Shown here piece after piece: positions 45,807 through 53,936 of a stretch of DNA of 64,000 nucleotides. Under the pieces are notes generated by a model. The model had not been told where the DNA came from and ran no database searches. It saw only the letters and a list, made by a program, of their open reading frames with translations. The DNA lies in contig NZ_JAGGPU010000005.1 of NCBI RefSeq assembly GCF_018613605.1, positions 248,001-312,000 of the forward strand, given 5' to 3'. The number at the start of each line of letters is the position of its first letter. Positions within the stretch are counted from its first letter, which is position 1. Origin of the DNA: Pedobacter sp. ISL-64 (GTDB lineage: Bacteria; Bacteroidota; Bacteroidia; Sphingobacteriales; Sphingobacteriaceae). Both the position numbers and the translations under genes were made by a program.

Positions 45807-46783
45807 TAGCAGATTCTTTTGGAAGAATACACGATTACCTGCGGATATCACTTACCGATAACTGCAATTTTCGCTGCTTTTATTGCATGCCCGAAGAGGA
45901 ATACGACTTCACCCCTGCCTCCCGGCTAATGCAAACCGACGAAATTATTAAGCTGGCAGAAATTTTTGTGGCCAATGGCGTAAAAAAAATCAGGCTTACA
46001 GGTGGTGAACCCTTGGTAAGAAAAGATGCAGCCCAAATTATTGCCACATTGGGCAAACTTCCGGTCGAGCTCGTCATTACCACAAACGGAACCCGCATTG
46101 CCGAAATGTTACCTGTATTAAAAGAAGCAGGTATTAAAACCATTAATATTAGTCTGGATACATTACAACCTGAGAAGTTCTTTATGATTACCCGAAGGGA
46201 TGTTTTCCATCAGGTACGTAGTAATATCGAACTGCTTTTGCAGCATAAAATCAAGGTAAAAGTAAATATGGTGGTGATGAAAGGGCTTAACGACAATGAG
46301 ATCTGCGATTTCATCAGCTGGACCAAACACAATCCCATCCAGATCCGATTTATTGAGTTTATGCCCTTTAGCGGCAACAAATGGACGAGCAATAAGATGT
46401 TTTCTTTAGATGAAATCCTATCCGTGGTTGAAAAAGATTTCACCATATTACCTGTTAAAGGAGAACCGCATGATACGGCTAAAAGTTTCATGATTCCTGG
46501 TCATGAAGGTTCGTTTGCCATAATTAGCACCATGACCAATCCTTTTTGCGATACCTGTAACCGCATGCGCTTAACTGCAGATGGCAAACTAAAAAACTGC
46601 CTTTTTTCGTATAGTGAAACCGATCTGCTTACGGCATTGCGGAAAAATGAAGATGTGCTTCCACTAATCCAATCAGCCATTTGGAGCAAAAAGAAAGCAT
46701 TAGGCGGGCAATTGGTAAGCGATTTCGAAAAAATTGATGCCACTACCATTCAAAACAGAAGTATGATTACCATTGGAGGATAA
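45803..46783 (+). CDS. moaA: GTP 3',8-cyclase MoaA
   Basis: A 326-residue radical-SAM enzyme making the first committed intermediate of molybdopterin synthesis from GTP. The SAM-cluster cysteines are C21, C25 and C28 (CNFRCFYC), followed by TGGEPLVRKD. The C-terminal cluster motif is CDTCNRMRLTADGKLKNC near residues 249-266, and the protein ends in the Gly-Gly tail needed for activity. The codons for that tail (GGAGGA) also form a Shine-Dalgarno-like sequence for moeA. Confidence 0.96.
   Translation: MIADSFGRIHDYLRISLTDNCNFRCFYCMPEEEYDFTPASRLMQTDEIIKLAEIFVANGVKKIRLTGGEPLVRKDAAQIIATLGKLPVELVITTNGTRIAEMLPVLKEAGIKTINISLDTLQPEKFFMITRRDVFHQVRSNIELLLQHKIKVKVNMVVMKGLNDNEICDFISWTKHNPIQIRFIEFMPFSGNKWTSNKMFSLDEILSVVEKDFTILPVKGEPHDTAKSFMIPGHEGSFAIISTMTNPFCDTCNRMRLTADGKLKNCLFSYSETDLLTALRKNEDVLPLIQSAIWSKKKALGGQLVSDFEKIDATTIQNRSMITIGG
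46775..46780 (+). promoter_or_regulatory. Shine-Dalgarno sequence of moeA embedded in the last moaA codons
   Basis: GGAGGA, 10 bases before the moeA ATG. Strong ribosome-binding sites are rare in Bacteroidota; here the sequence is fixed by the MoaA Gly-Gly tail, so its role may be incidental. It supports the ATG at 46791. Confidence 0.5.
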
Positions 46784-46790
46784 AATTTTC

Positions 46791-47969
46791 ATGATTAGCG
46801 TTAAAGAAGCAAAAGACCTCATTTCTCAATACATCATAACACTCAACCCCATTTCAATCGATTTGGCAAAGGCATCAGGACACATTCTTGCAGCTGATGT
46901 TTATGCTAAATACGATATTCCTGCATTTAGTCAATCATCCATGGATGGTTATGCCATCAAATTCGAAGATCACGAACAAGAACTCTCCTTAATTGGCGAA
47001 ATGGCCGCAGGAACGGCAACCACCATTACCATACGAAGCGGTGAAACCAGCAGGATATTTACAGGTGCGCCTTTGCCAGAAGGTGCCGATACTGTGGTGA
47101 TGCAAGAAAAAATCACACGCACAGATGGGAAAATCACCTTGCAGGATTCTAATTTAAAGCTTGGCTTAAACGTACGGGATAAAGGTTCAGAAATTATGGC
47201 CGGAGCATTGGCGATGAAAAAAGGGAGCCTGCTAAGCCCTGCCGCTATTGGCTTTCTGGCCGGAATTGGTATTAACAAAGTTAGCGTTTATCCCATGCCA
47301 AAGATTTCGATCATTGTAACAGGGAAAGAATTACAACAACCAGGAAAAACACTCGAATTTGGACAGGTGTACGAATCGAATTCCTATTCGCTTTCTGCAG
47401 CTTTAAAATATGAAGGCATTGAACAAATTGCCGTTTACGAAGCTGATGATGATCTCGAGATCCTAAAAAAAGTATTACAAACTGCAACAGCAAGCAGCGA
47501 TGTTGTGCTGCTAACCGGAGGTGTAAGTGTAGGCGATTATGATTTTGTAATCGAAGCCGCTGCACATTGTGGCATCAAACAGATTTTTCATAAGGTAAAG
47601 CAGAAACCTGGCAAACCTTTGTTTTTTGGCACAAAAGATCAAAAATTAATATTCGGACTTCCGGGTAACCCATCGTCTGTACTCAGCTGCTACTATAATT
47701 ATGTATTGCCGTCAATTAAAGCCCTATCTCATAAAAGTAATAGCGTAATTGAAGTTCAGGCAAAACTTACCCATTCTTATTCCAAAGCTGCAGGGCTTAC
47801 ACATTTCCTGAAGGGCAAGTATGAAAATGGGCTGGTTACTCCGCTTAGTGCGCAGGAATCTTACCGATTAAGCTCCTTTGCACAAGCCAATTGCCTGATC
47901 TGCCTTGATGAAACACAAGAATACTTTAAAGAAAACGACATCCTAACCGTAATGATTTTGCCAAACTAA
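46791..47969 (+). CDS. moeA: Molybdopterin molybdenumtransferase MoeA
   Basis: A 392-residue cytosolic enzyme that inserts molybdate into adenylylated molybdopterin. The order of domains is typical: N-terminal domain with QSSMDGYAIKFED, MoeA domain II, the MogA-like domain (SIIVTGKELQQPG, LTGGVSVGDYDFV) and GLPGNPSSVLSCYYNYVLP near residue 285-300, then domain IV. The frame extends to a TTG at 46773, inside moaA, but the ATG at 46791 is preferred. It is separated from the permease gene by three bases. Confidence 0.95.
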   Translation: MISVKEAKDLISQYIITLNPISIDLAKASGHILAADVYAKYDIPAFSQSSMDGYAIKFEDHEQELSLIGEMAAGTATTITIRSGETSRIFTGAPLPEGADTVVMQEKITRTDGKITLQDSNLKLGLNVRDKGSEIMAGALAMKKGSLLSPAAIGFLAGIGINKVSVYPMPKISIIVTGKELQQPGKTLEFGQVYESNSYSLSAALKYEGIEQIAVYEADDDLEILKKVLQTATASSDVVLLTGGVSVGDYDFVIEAAAHCGIKQIFHKVKQKPGKPLFFGTKDQKLIFGLPGNPSSVLSCYYNYVLPSIKALSHKSNSVIEVQAKLTHSYSKAAGLTHFLKGKYENGLVTPLSAQESYRLSSFAQANCLICLDETQEYFKENDILTVMILPN

Positions 47970-47972
47970 ACC

Positions 47973-48713
47973 ATGCAAGAAAGTTTTATCCTTTTTTACT
48001 GTTTACTTTTTATAGTTGCCTTTTTATACGCCTCTGTTGGGCATGGTGGCGCAAGCGGTTACCTCGCATTAATGGCCATTTTCGCCATTTCACCGGCTAT
48101 TATGAAACCTACAGCACTATTGCTCAATTTGTTTGTTTCTTCTACTTCATTTATCCAATTTTACCGTGGTGGTCATTTTAAATGGAAAACCTTTTGGCCT
48201 TTTGCGCTTGCCTCTATCCCGCTCTCTTTTGTTGGCGGTATGATGGTCATCGAAAGTTCCATTTATAAAAAGATTTTGGGCGTGCTGTTACTCATTCCCG
48301 TAATCCGTTTTTTCTTTTTTAAAAATACCGATCCAAAAGATTTCAAACCATCAAATATTCCACTATCGCTTGCCATTGGCGGTATTATCGGCTTACTTTC
48401 GGGCATGATCGGTATCGGTGGGGGGATTATCCTTTCTCCTATCTTATTGCTTTTAAAGTGGACGGATCAAAAACAGACCGCGGCAATCAGTGCAGCATTC
48501 ATCTTTGTTAATTCGGTTGCTGGTTTAGGTGGCCAACTGATTAAAGGCTTTGAATTTAACAGCCATATGCTCGCTTATGTTGGCGTAGCTTTCGTCGGTG
48601 GCATTTGTGGCGCTTATTTTGGCGCTTTAAAATTCCCGCAAACTGTTTTAAAAAATGTGCTGGCCTGTGTATTGGCGCTGGCCGCCTATAAATTACTATT
48701 TACACATGCGTAA
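47973..48713 (+). CDS. TauE/SafE-family membrane permease
   Basis: A 246-residue membrane protein with about eight helices and the twin repeats of the family (YASVGHGGASGYLALMAIF at 17-35 and LLSGMIGIGGGIILSPILLL near 145). TauE/SafE proteins export sulfite, sulfoacetate or related anions; some homologues are suggested to move oxyanions. Its place between moeA and a sulfite-oxidase-like fold protein, one base apart, suggests a role in oxyanion or sulfur traffic linked to Moco, but this is inference. Confidence 0.87.
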   Translation: MQESFILFYCLLFIVAFLYASVGHGGASGYLALMAIFAISPAIMKPTALLLNLFVSSTSFIQFYRGGHFKWKTFWPFALASIPLSFVGGMMVIESSIYKKILGVLLLIPVIRFFFFKNTDPKDFKPSNIPLSLAIGGIIGLLSGMIGIGGGIILSPILLLLKWTDQKQTAAISAAFIFVNSVAGLGGQLIKGFEFNSHMLAYVGVAFVGGICGAYFGALKFPQTVLKNVLACVLALAAYKLLFTHA

Positions 48714-48714
48714 T

Positions 48715-49212
48715 ATGAAATTCCTTATCATCGGCTTATTATTTTTAAGTTTTGCTGTAAATGCACAGGAGAGCAAACAATTTGTAATCGAAGGAAAGGT
48801 TAAAGCTCCATTAACAGTTACTTTAGACAATTTAAGTGCTTATAAATCCGTTAGTTTGGATAGTATGACAATTTTTAACCACTTGATGCAGCGTAAAAGC
48901 AGTATGAAAAACATTAAGGGTGTACTTTTGAAAGATATTTTGGTCAAGGTAGAAATAGATGCTGCCTCACCAAAAACATTAAGTGAATATTATCTGGTTT
49001 TTACTGCAACCGATAATTATAAAGTGGTGTACTCGTGGAATGAAATCTTTAATTCGCCTACTGGAAATCAAATGCTGGTTTTAACAGGTTACGATTCCAA
49101 TCCTGCAAAGGCTGAAAAGGGAAATATCGCCATTATTACGCCAAGCGATTTCGCAACAGGAAGAAGATTTATAAAAGGATTGAGTAAAATCAGCATCTTA
49201 AAGGTAAATTAG
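48715..49212 (+). CDS. Secreted molybdopterin-binding-like (sulfite-oxidase fold) short protein, lacking the Mo-ligand Cys
   Basis: A 165-residue protein with signal peptide MKFLIIGLLFLSFAVNAQ. The mature part resembles the SUOX/YedY molybdopterin-binding fold: KVKAPLTVTLDNLSAY, KNIKGVLLKDIL, then YKVVYSWNEIF and ATGRRFIKGLSKISIL. The cysteine that normally ligates molybdenum is missing; there is no Cys anywhere in the mature protein. It lies inside the Moco operon, one base after the permease gene. It may bind a substrate or free cofactor rather than catalyse. Start at 48715 chosen; an ATG at 48706 overlaps the previous stop. Confidence 0.75.
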   Translation: MKFLIIGLLFLSFAVNAQESKQFVIEGKVKAPLTVTLDNLSAYKSVSLDSMTIFNHLMQRKSSMKNIKGVLLKDILVKVEIDAASPKTLSEYYLVFTATDNYKVVYSWNEIFNSPTGNQMLVLTGYDSNPAKAEKGNIAIITPSDFATGRRFIKGLSKISILKVN

Positions 49213-49224
49213 CAGCATGAAACC

Positions 49225-49319
49225 ATCATGAGCAAACACTTACAAACGGTAATAAACCGAGCCTGCGAGCGCTTGAACACAAAAATCAAATAGAAACTTG
49301 TGAAAAATATGCTCATGAT
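49225..49319 (+). promoter_or_regulatory. Long-range inverted repeat in the moaD leader
   Basis: ATCATGAGCA (49225-49234) pairs perfectly with TGCTCATGAT (49310-49319), and CGGTaataaACCG forms a small hairpin inside the 75-base loop. It lies in the only long gap (141 bases) inside the Moco operon. It could be a structured leader RNA; it does not match the Moco riboswitch consensus that I can recall. Confidence 0.35.
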
Positions 49320-49353
49320 AGCTTCATCACCGATAAAAAACAAAAATATACAG

Positions 49354-49587
49354 ATGAAAATCGAATTGATCAGTTTTGGCAAGATTTCCGAGTTTATCAA
49401 CAATCAAAATATTGAGGTTGATGGCATTGCTGATACCGATGCTTTTAAACAGTATTTAGAAAATCAGTTTCCTCCTTTAAAAAGCATGAAATATAAACTT
49501 GCCTTGAACAAAAATATCGTTCAGGAAAATACCGAAATTACCAACAATTCTACAATAGCCATTATGCCACCTTTTTCTGGGGGATAA
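49354..49587 (+). CDS. moaD: Molybdopterin synthase sulfur carrier subunit MoaD
   Basis: A 77-residue beta-grasp (ubiquitin-like) protein ending in the required Gly-Gly (MPPFSGG). After adenylylation by MoeB its C-terminus carries the sulfur used by MoaE. The frame could begin at 49300 but those codons lie in the structured leader; the ATG at 49354 precedes KIELISFGKISEFI directly. It is followed by moeB after five bases. Confidence 0.9.
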   Translation: MKIELISFGKISEFINNQNIEVDGIADTDAFKQYLENQFPPLKSMKYKLALNKNIVQENTEITNNSTIAIMPPFSGG

Positions 49588-49592
49588 ACGAT

Positions 49593-50699
49593 ATGAGTGC
49601 AGAGCGATACAACAGGCAGATTATCCTTAAAGGATTTGGAGAGGAGGCACAACAGCTGCTTTTAAGGGCAAAAGTGCTTGTAATTGGTGCTGGTGGCTTG
49701 GGTTGTCCTGCATTGCAATACCTCGCTGCTGCCGGCATTGGCCATATTGGCATTGTTGATGACGATACCATTTCATTATCCAATTTACATAGACAGATTC
49801 TTTTTACTACGGCTGATATTGGAAAGCTGAAAGTAGAGGTTGCAGCAAAGCGCTTGCAGGAGATGAATACCCAGATCGGGATTATACGTCATCCCATCCG
49901 TTTACAGAAAAATAACATCCTCGATATTCTATCCAGATACGATTATATATTGGATGGTACAGACAATTTCGAATCTAGGTACCTCATCAACGATGCCTGT
50001 GCGCTATTGAACAAACCGCTTATATTTGCTGCAGTTTCAGGTTTTGAGGGTCAGTTGGCCATATTTAACACCCCTGATCATTTAACGCCCAGCACCAATT
50101 ACCGCGATCTTTTCCCCATTCCACCCAACAAAGGAGAAGTAGCCAATTGTGCCGAAAATGGCGTTTTAGGTGTATTGCCAGGCATATTGGGTACTATGGC
50201 AGCCGCAGAAACCATTAAACTGATTGCCAAAATCGGGCAGCCGCTCACCAATAAAATTTTAAGTTACAACTTACTTACACAAGAACAATATACCATCAAC
50301 ATCAGTCATGGAGGCGGTTATATCCTACCCAAAACTGTTGATGAATTTTTAAATATGGATTATCAGGATACGAGCGAAGGACCGCAGGGATATATAGAAA
50401 TTGATGCCAGTGAACTGGTTAAACTTCAGCAGTTAGAATCTACAATTTTAATCGATGTACGCGAAAGACACGAAGTACCCATATTGGATAAGCAGATCTT
50501 TACGCAGGTACCAATGTCAGAGTTTGGCGTCTTTATGAGCAAAGAATTTTACCAAAAACATGTAGTTCTGATTTGCCAGCACGGCATAAGAAGTGTAGCC
50601 GCAGCAGAGGCGATGCAGGAAAAATATGGCGATGCCAAAAAAATATACAGTTTAAAAGGTGGTATTGTAAAATGGAGAGATCATTTTCTCAAACCTTAA
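49593..50699 (+). CDS. moeB: MoeB-rhodanese fusion: MoaD adenylyltransferase/sulfurtransferase
   Basis: A 368-residue protein. The N-terminal E1-like domain has RYNRQIILKGFG, the nucleotide motif GAGGLGCPALQYLAAAGIG and the CAENGVLGVLPG segment with its Cys. A rhodanese domain (about 265-365) carries the persulfide Cys in CQHGIRS. It activates MoaD and probably thiolates it as well. Unlike E. coli MoeB, the two CxxC zinc pairs are absent: the CYRC position reads NYRD, and no CxxC follows near the end of the first domain. Confidence 0.92.
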   Translation: MSAERYNRQIILKGFGEEAQQLLLRAKVLVIGAGGLGCPALQYLAAAGIGHIGIVDDDTISLSNLHRQILFTTADIGKLKVEVAAKRLQEMNTQIGIIRHPIRLQKNNILDILSRYDYILDGTDNFESRYLINDACALLNKPLIFAAVSGFEGQLAIFNTPDHLTPSTNYRDLFPIPPNKGEVANCAENGVLGVLPGILGTMAAAETIKLIAKIGQPLTNKILSYNLLTQEQYTINISHGGGYILPKTVDEFLNMDYQDTSEGPQGYIEIDASELVKLQQLESTILIDVRERHEVPILDKQIFTQVPMSEFGVFMSKEFYQKHVVLICQHGIRSVAAAEAMQEKYGDAKKIYSLKGGIVKWRDHFLKP

Positions 50700-50700
50700 C

Positions 50701-51144
50701 ATGAGCGAAAAAAAGATAAAAAACATATTTGTAGATGGCCCAATCGAACCCGCTTTTATAGCCGACAGTATTGCCAAACACAACAGCCAAACAGCTATAG
50801 GTGGTCATAGTATTTTTATGGGTCAGGTGAGAAAAGATGAAATTGAAGGCAAATTTGTTGCAGCGATAGATTATACTGCATACGAAGACCTTGCCCTCGA
50901 AAAAATGCATCAGATCAGGGAAGATATTTTCGAAAAATACCCTTTAAACTGTATGCACATTTATCATAGCTTAGGCAGGATTAAAGCGGGTGAGATCTGC
51001 CTGTTCGTTTTTACTTCATCGGCACATCGTAAACCTGCAATGGCGGCCTGTAATGAAGTGGTAGACCGGTTAAAAGCAGAATTACCGATATGGGGAAAAG
51101 AAATATTCGAAGACGAAACCCACCAGTGGAAAGAAAATATTTAA
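50701..51144 (+). CDS. moaE: Molybdopterin synthase catalytic subunit MoaE
   Basis: A 147-residue cytosolic protein. The segments GGHSIFMGQVRKDEIEGK, YTAYEDLALEKM and HSLGRIKAGEICLFVFTSSAHR are the MoaE core, and the active-site lysine lies in KAELPIWGKEIFED. It forms a heterotetramer with MoaD that puts two sulfurs into cyclic pyranopterin monophosphate. It follows moeB by one base and precedes moaCB by one base. Confidence 0.94.
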   Translation: MSEKKIKNIFVDGPIEPAFIADSIAKHNSQTAIGGHSIFMGQVRKDEIEGKFVAAIDYTAYEDLALEKMHQIREDIFEKYPLNCMHIYHSLGRIKAGEICLFVFTSSAHRKPAMAACNEVVDRLKAELPIWGKEIFEDETHQWKENI

Positions 51145-51145
51145 T

Positions 51146-52054
51146 ATGGTAAACATCACAAAAAAATCCAACACCTTAAGGATTGCCATTGCAACCGCCA
51201 CTGTAAAGGTATCGAAGCAAGAAACCATTGATGCTGTTGAACAGCGTAAAATTCCCAAAGGCGATGTATTTGAATTTGCCCGTGCAGCGGGTTTATTCGG
51301 CGTAAAAAAAACCAGTGATGTAATTCCCGATTGTCACCCGCTTCCAATTGAATACACGGCCATTACCTACGAAATTGTGGGTTTAACCATCATGATTACA
51401 GTTGAAGTACATACCATTTACAAAACAGGTGTAGAAGTTGAAGCCATGCATGGTGCTTCGGTTACGGCTTTAACCATGTACGATATGTTAAAACCGATTG
51501 ATAAAGGTGTTGAAATAGAAAACATCAGGTTATTAAAAAAATCTGGAGGAAAATCTGATCTTAAAAATGCCAAATTCCCTGAACTAAAAGCTGCAGTTGT
51601 AGTTTGTTCAGACTCTGTTTTCGAAAACAAAGCACAGGATAGCTCTGGCAAAGCGATTATTTCGAGATTAGCCCAATGGGACATCAATGCCGGGAAGTAT
51701 GAAATCGTACCCGACGAGATCAATATCATTCGGGATAAAGCCAGCGAATTAAGCAAAGGTGGCTACCATTTAATCATTTTTACCGGGGGAACTGGCCTTT
51801 CACCCCGAGATGTAACTCCAGAGGCCGTTGCTCCTTTAATTGACCGCAATGTCGATGGGATTATGGAAACTGCGAGACGTTACGGACAGGAACGCATGCC
51901 TTATGCCATGCTTTCACGCGGTGTAGCGGGTTTTATCGGAGAAACATTGGTGCTTACCTTCCCTGGTTCAAAAAGTGGTGTAGAAGAAAGCATGGACGCC
52001 CTATTCCCTCAGGTTTTGCATTTATTTAAGGTAATTAAAGGCGAGAAACATTAG
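51146..52054 (+). CDS. moaCB: MoaC-MoaB/MogA fusion protein
   Basis: A 302-residue bifunctional protein. Residues 1-140 are MoaC, cyclic pyranopterin monophosphate synthase, with PDCHPLPIEY, EVEAMHGASVTALTMYDMLK and the catalytic-lysine loop KKSGGKSD. Residues about 150-300 are MoaB/MogA, which adenylylates molybdopterin, with VVCSDSVFENKAQDSSGKAI and FTGGTGLSPRDVTPE. The fusion joins an early and a late Moco step. It is the last gene of the operon. Confidence 0.94.
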   Translation: MVNITKKSNTLRIAIATATVKVSKQETIDAVEQRKIPKGDVFEFARAAGLFGVKKTSDVIPDCHPLPIEYTAITYEIVGLTIMITVEVHTIYKTGVEVEAMHGASVTALTMYDMLKPIDKGVEIENIRLLKKSGGKSDLKNAKFPELKAAVVVCSDSVFENKAQDSSGKAIISRLAQWDINAGKYEIVPDEINIIRDKASELSKGGYHLIIFTGGTGLSPRDVTPEAVAPLIDRNVDGIMETARRYGQERMPYAMLSRGVAGFIGETLVLTFPGSKSGVEESMDALFPQVLHLFKVIKGEKH

Positions 52055-52119
52055 TTAGGATAAATCGTCAAGGTAGTTTGTACACCACCGACTTTAGGAT
52101 TAGTCAAATCTTTCGCTGT

Positions 52120-52196
52120 GTCAGTCTGAGCCTGTCGAAGACCTTTAATTTTTGTCAAATCAAAAAACGATTATCCTTCGACAAGCTCGGGATGAT
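52120..52196. repeat. Dispersed palindrome after the Moco operon
   Basis: GTCAGTCTGAGCCTGTCGAA at the left pairs with CCTTCGACAAGCTCGGGATG at the right around an AT-rich loop. No outer GAGGCTGTATCATAAAT arms. It probably marks the transcript end of the Moco operon. Confidence 0.8.
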
Positions 52197-52289
52197 ATCT
52201 CTTTTTTAACACATACGCCACGTACGACTTTCAAAACAAAAACGTTTATCTACTTCAACAAATATTAAATCTAAACAACAAAAATCTCT

Positions 52290-52319
52290 TTTGTGATAAA
52301 AAATTAAGTCCTATTTTTG
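52290..52319 (+). promoter_or_regulatory. Promoter of the 113-aa hypothetical gene
   Basis: -33 TTTG at 52290-52293, 18-base spacer, -7 TATTTTTG at 52312-52319. The ATG follows only four bases later, predicting a leaderless or nearly leaderless transcript. Confidence 0.55.
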
Positions 52320-52323
52320 CGGC

Positions 52324-52665
52324 ATGTCGTCTAAATATAAGATTTTATACTTTTTCCAAAATTCTGATACTGCTATTATAGAAATTCAGCGTCTTGGTCT
52401 GCCCGACAATGCAGATGCAGAAGCGACCTATCACTGGCTTTACTTTGATAAAATTACAGGCTCATTGATTAAATTATGGTTCAGATCGATGGATTCTTCT
52501 ACCGAAATTGAAGAACGTTATTTTGAGCAGGGTTATCTTAAATTTAATAAAACAGAGGCTACATATATTGAAAAGCACAATTCTTCACAACAAAAACTCA
52601 ATAATATGGGCAATAGAGCTATTGGGGATGAAATAAGTGCTTTAGTTGAAAATTATCTGAAATAA
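52324..52665 (+). CDS. Hypothetical protein (113 aa)
   Basis: A 113-residue soluble protein, acidic, with aromatic-rich strands (ATYHWLYFDKITGSLIKLWF) and a C-terminal helix. It has a good promoter directly before the ATG and no overlapping gene. It is convergent with the next gene, the two stops being one base apart. No family recognised. Confidence 0.7.
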   Translation: MSSKYKILYFFQNSDTAIIEIQRLGLPDNADAEATYHWLYFDKITGSLIKLWFRSMDSSTEIEERYFEQGYLKFNKTEATYIEKHNSSQQKLNNMGNRAIGDEISALVENYLK

Positions 52666-52666
52666 T

Positions 52667-53338
52667 TTAAGCCATCTCTGGCAGCTCTGATTCTAAACCA
52701 ACTTTACTTAAAGGATAACGAGAGGCATGAAAATCCTGAAGCGACTGACAAAAGCCAGGATACCATTTTTGTTTTTGCATACTTTCTAAAAGTTGTGCAC
52801 AGGCGAGTACATCGGCATCAGCCTGATGCAGTGCATGGGCAACAAAATTAACCACATCCCAAATGCCTTCCATCATAAAAAACCGAAAGGTAGACAGGAT
52901 TGCTGACCATTGTACTTTTTTAGCCTGTAGCAAAAAGAACCGTGAAACAGGACTACATAAACGCTTAAAGGCCATATAATCCTCTTCAGCACCTTCTAAG
53001 TTTAAAAGGCCATCCCTATAAGGAAGATTTACAATTTCTGCAGCAATTTTATCACGACCATGAAAGTAAACACTTCCTGCACAGATGGAAGATATTGATA
53101 TTAGGGATAAATGATCGTAGATTTCGGGATGCATTTTCAACTTTCCATTACGCACAAATACCAGTCCGCCCTTTTTAGCTGCACCAGCTTGTGTATTTAT
53201 AACAGATAAACTTAAGAGCTCAAATTCGCTAGCAAAATTAAGTGCTGTTACAAATTGTGCCGCAGCCATAAAAGCACTCCGATCTAGCGGTTTGTTGTTT
53301 ATAACAGGTTCCTGAATTGAAAAAATAGAAAGTTGCAA
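52667..53338 (-). CDS. Hypothetical protein (up to 223 aa)
   Basis: A soluble, mainly helical protein of 200-223 residues without signal peptide. The longest frame needs a TTG start at 53338; the first ATG is at 53269 (MAAAQFVTALNF), giving 200 residues. A TATTTTTG that could be a -7 element overlaps the TTG, which would favour the shorter form, but no -33 element is at the right distance. No motif or family recognised. Confidence 0.65.
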   Translation of the reverse strand: MQLSIFSIQEPVINNKPLDRSAFMAAAQFVTALNFASEFELLSLSVINTQAGAAKKGGLVFVRNGKLKMHPEIYDHLSLISISSICAGSVYFHGRDKIAAEIVNLPYRDGLLNLEGAEEDYMAFKRLCSPVSRFFLLQAKKVQWSAILSTFRFFMMEGIWDVVNFVAHALHQADADVLACAQLLESMQKQKWYPGFCQSLQDFHASRYPLSKVGLESELPEMA

Positions 53339-53583
53339 AAATATTTAATTGTTTGGTTCCGGCCGAGTATATCGACAGCGGCAAAAATAAAAATCCAATC
53401 CAGAAAACAACTATATAACACGTGCCTAAAGCTGGCTAGAAAGGTAATCAACTAGAAATGAGAAGGAAATTTTTTTAACCTTTTTGTTCAGTAAATTACA
53501 TCTTCCATTTCGATGTCAAAATAGAAAAATCAGGCAAAAAAAAAGCAGGACTAAATCCTGCTCAAAATCTTTTTGGGGAAGAA

Positions 53584-53772
53584 TTAAACAACTCTTACTT
53601 TCACTGCATTAAGGCCTTTTTTGCCTTCTTGAACTTCGTATTCAACTGTATCATTCTCTCTGATTTCGTCAATCAGGCCTGATGCATGCACAAAAATCTC
53701 AGATCCGTTTTCTTCTTTAATAAAGCCAAAGCCTTTTTCTGAGTTAAAAAATTTTACTGTTCCGTTTTTCAT
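53584..53772 (-). CDS. Cold-shock-domain protein (CspA family)
   Basis: A 62-residue single-domain OB-fold protein. RNP1 (KGFGFIKEE, about residues 13-21) and RNP2 (EIFVHASGL, about 25-33) are both present. It binds single-stranded RNA/DNA as an RNA chaperone. The frame extends to 53844, but the cold-shock domain begins exactly at MKNGTVKFF, and a promoter lies between, so the ATG at 53772 is correct. Confidence 0.95.
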   Translation of the reverse strand: MKNGTVKFFNSEKGFGFIKEENGSEIFVHASGLIDEIRENDTVEYEVQEGKKGLNAVKVRVV

Positions 53773-53799
53773 TATACTAGATGTTTTTAAATTAAAAAC

Positions 53800-53829
53800 C
53801 AAAAATAGGATTAAAACCCAAAAACCAAA
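53800..53829 (-). promoter_or_regulatory. Promoter of the cold-shock gene
   Basis: Minus-strand -7 TATTTTTG (53800-53807) and -33 TTTG (53826-53829) with an 18-base spacer. It predicts a 5' leader of only about 20-25 bases, much shorter than the enterobacterial cspA leader. Confidence 0.55.
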
Positions 53830-53936
53830 ATTACTGGCAAACAAAATTGCTAATTATGCACAAAAAGATTTACAACTGTAAAGATTAATGCTACCATTTT
53901 ACAGTCTAAGGTATTAACCACGAATGTTTACGAGCG

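Noticed and set aside
49213..49353. Moco riboswitch before moaD
   Set aside because: Some hairpins are present but the sequence does not match the consensus I can recall; kept only as an unassigned structured leader.
53269..53338. Firm choice of start for the 223-aa hypothetical
   Set aside because: TTG at 53338 and ATG at 53269 are both possible; the TATTTTTG overlapping the TTG lacks a matching -33 element, so it was not listed as a promoter.
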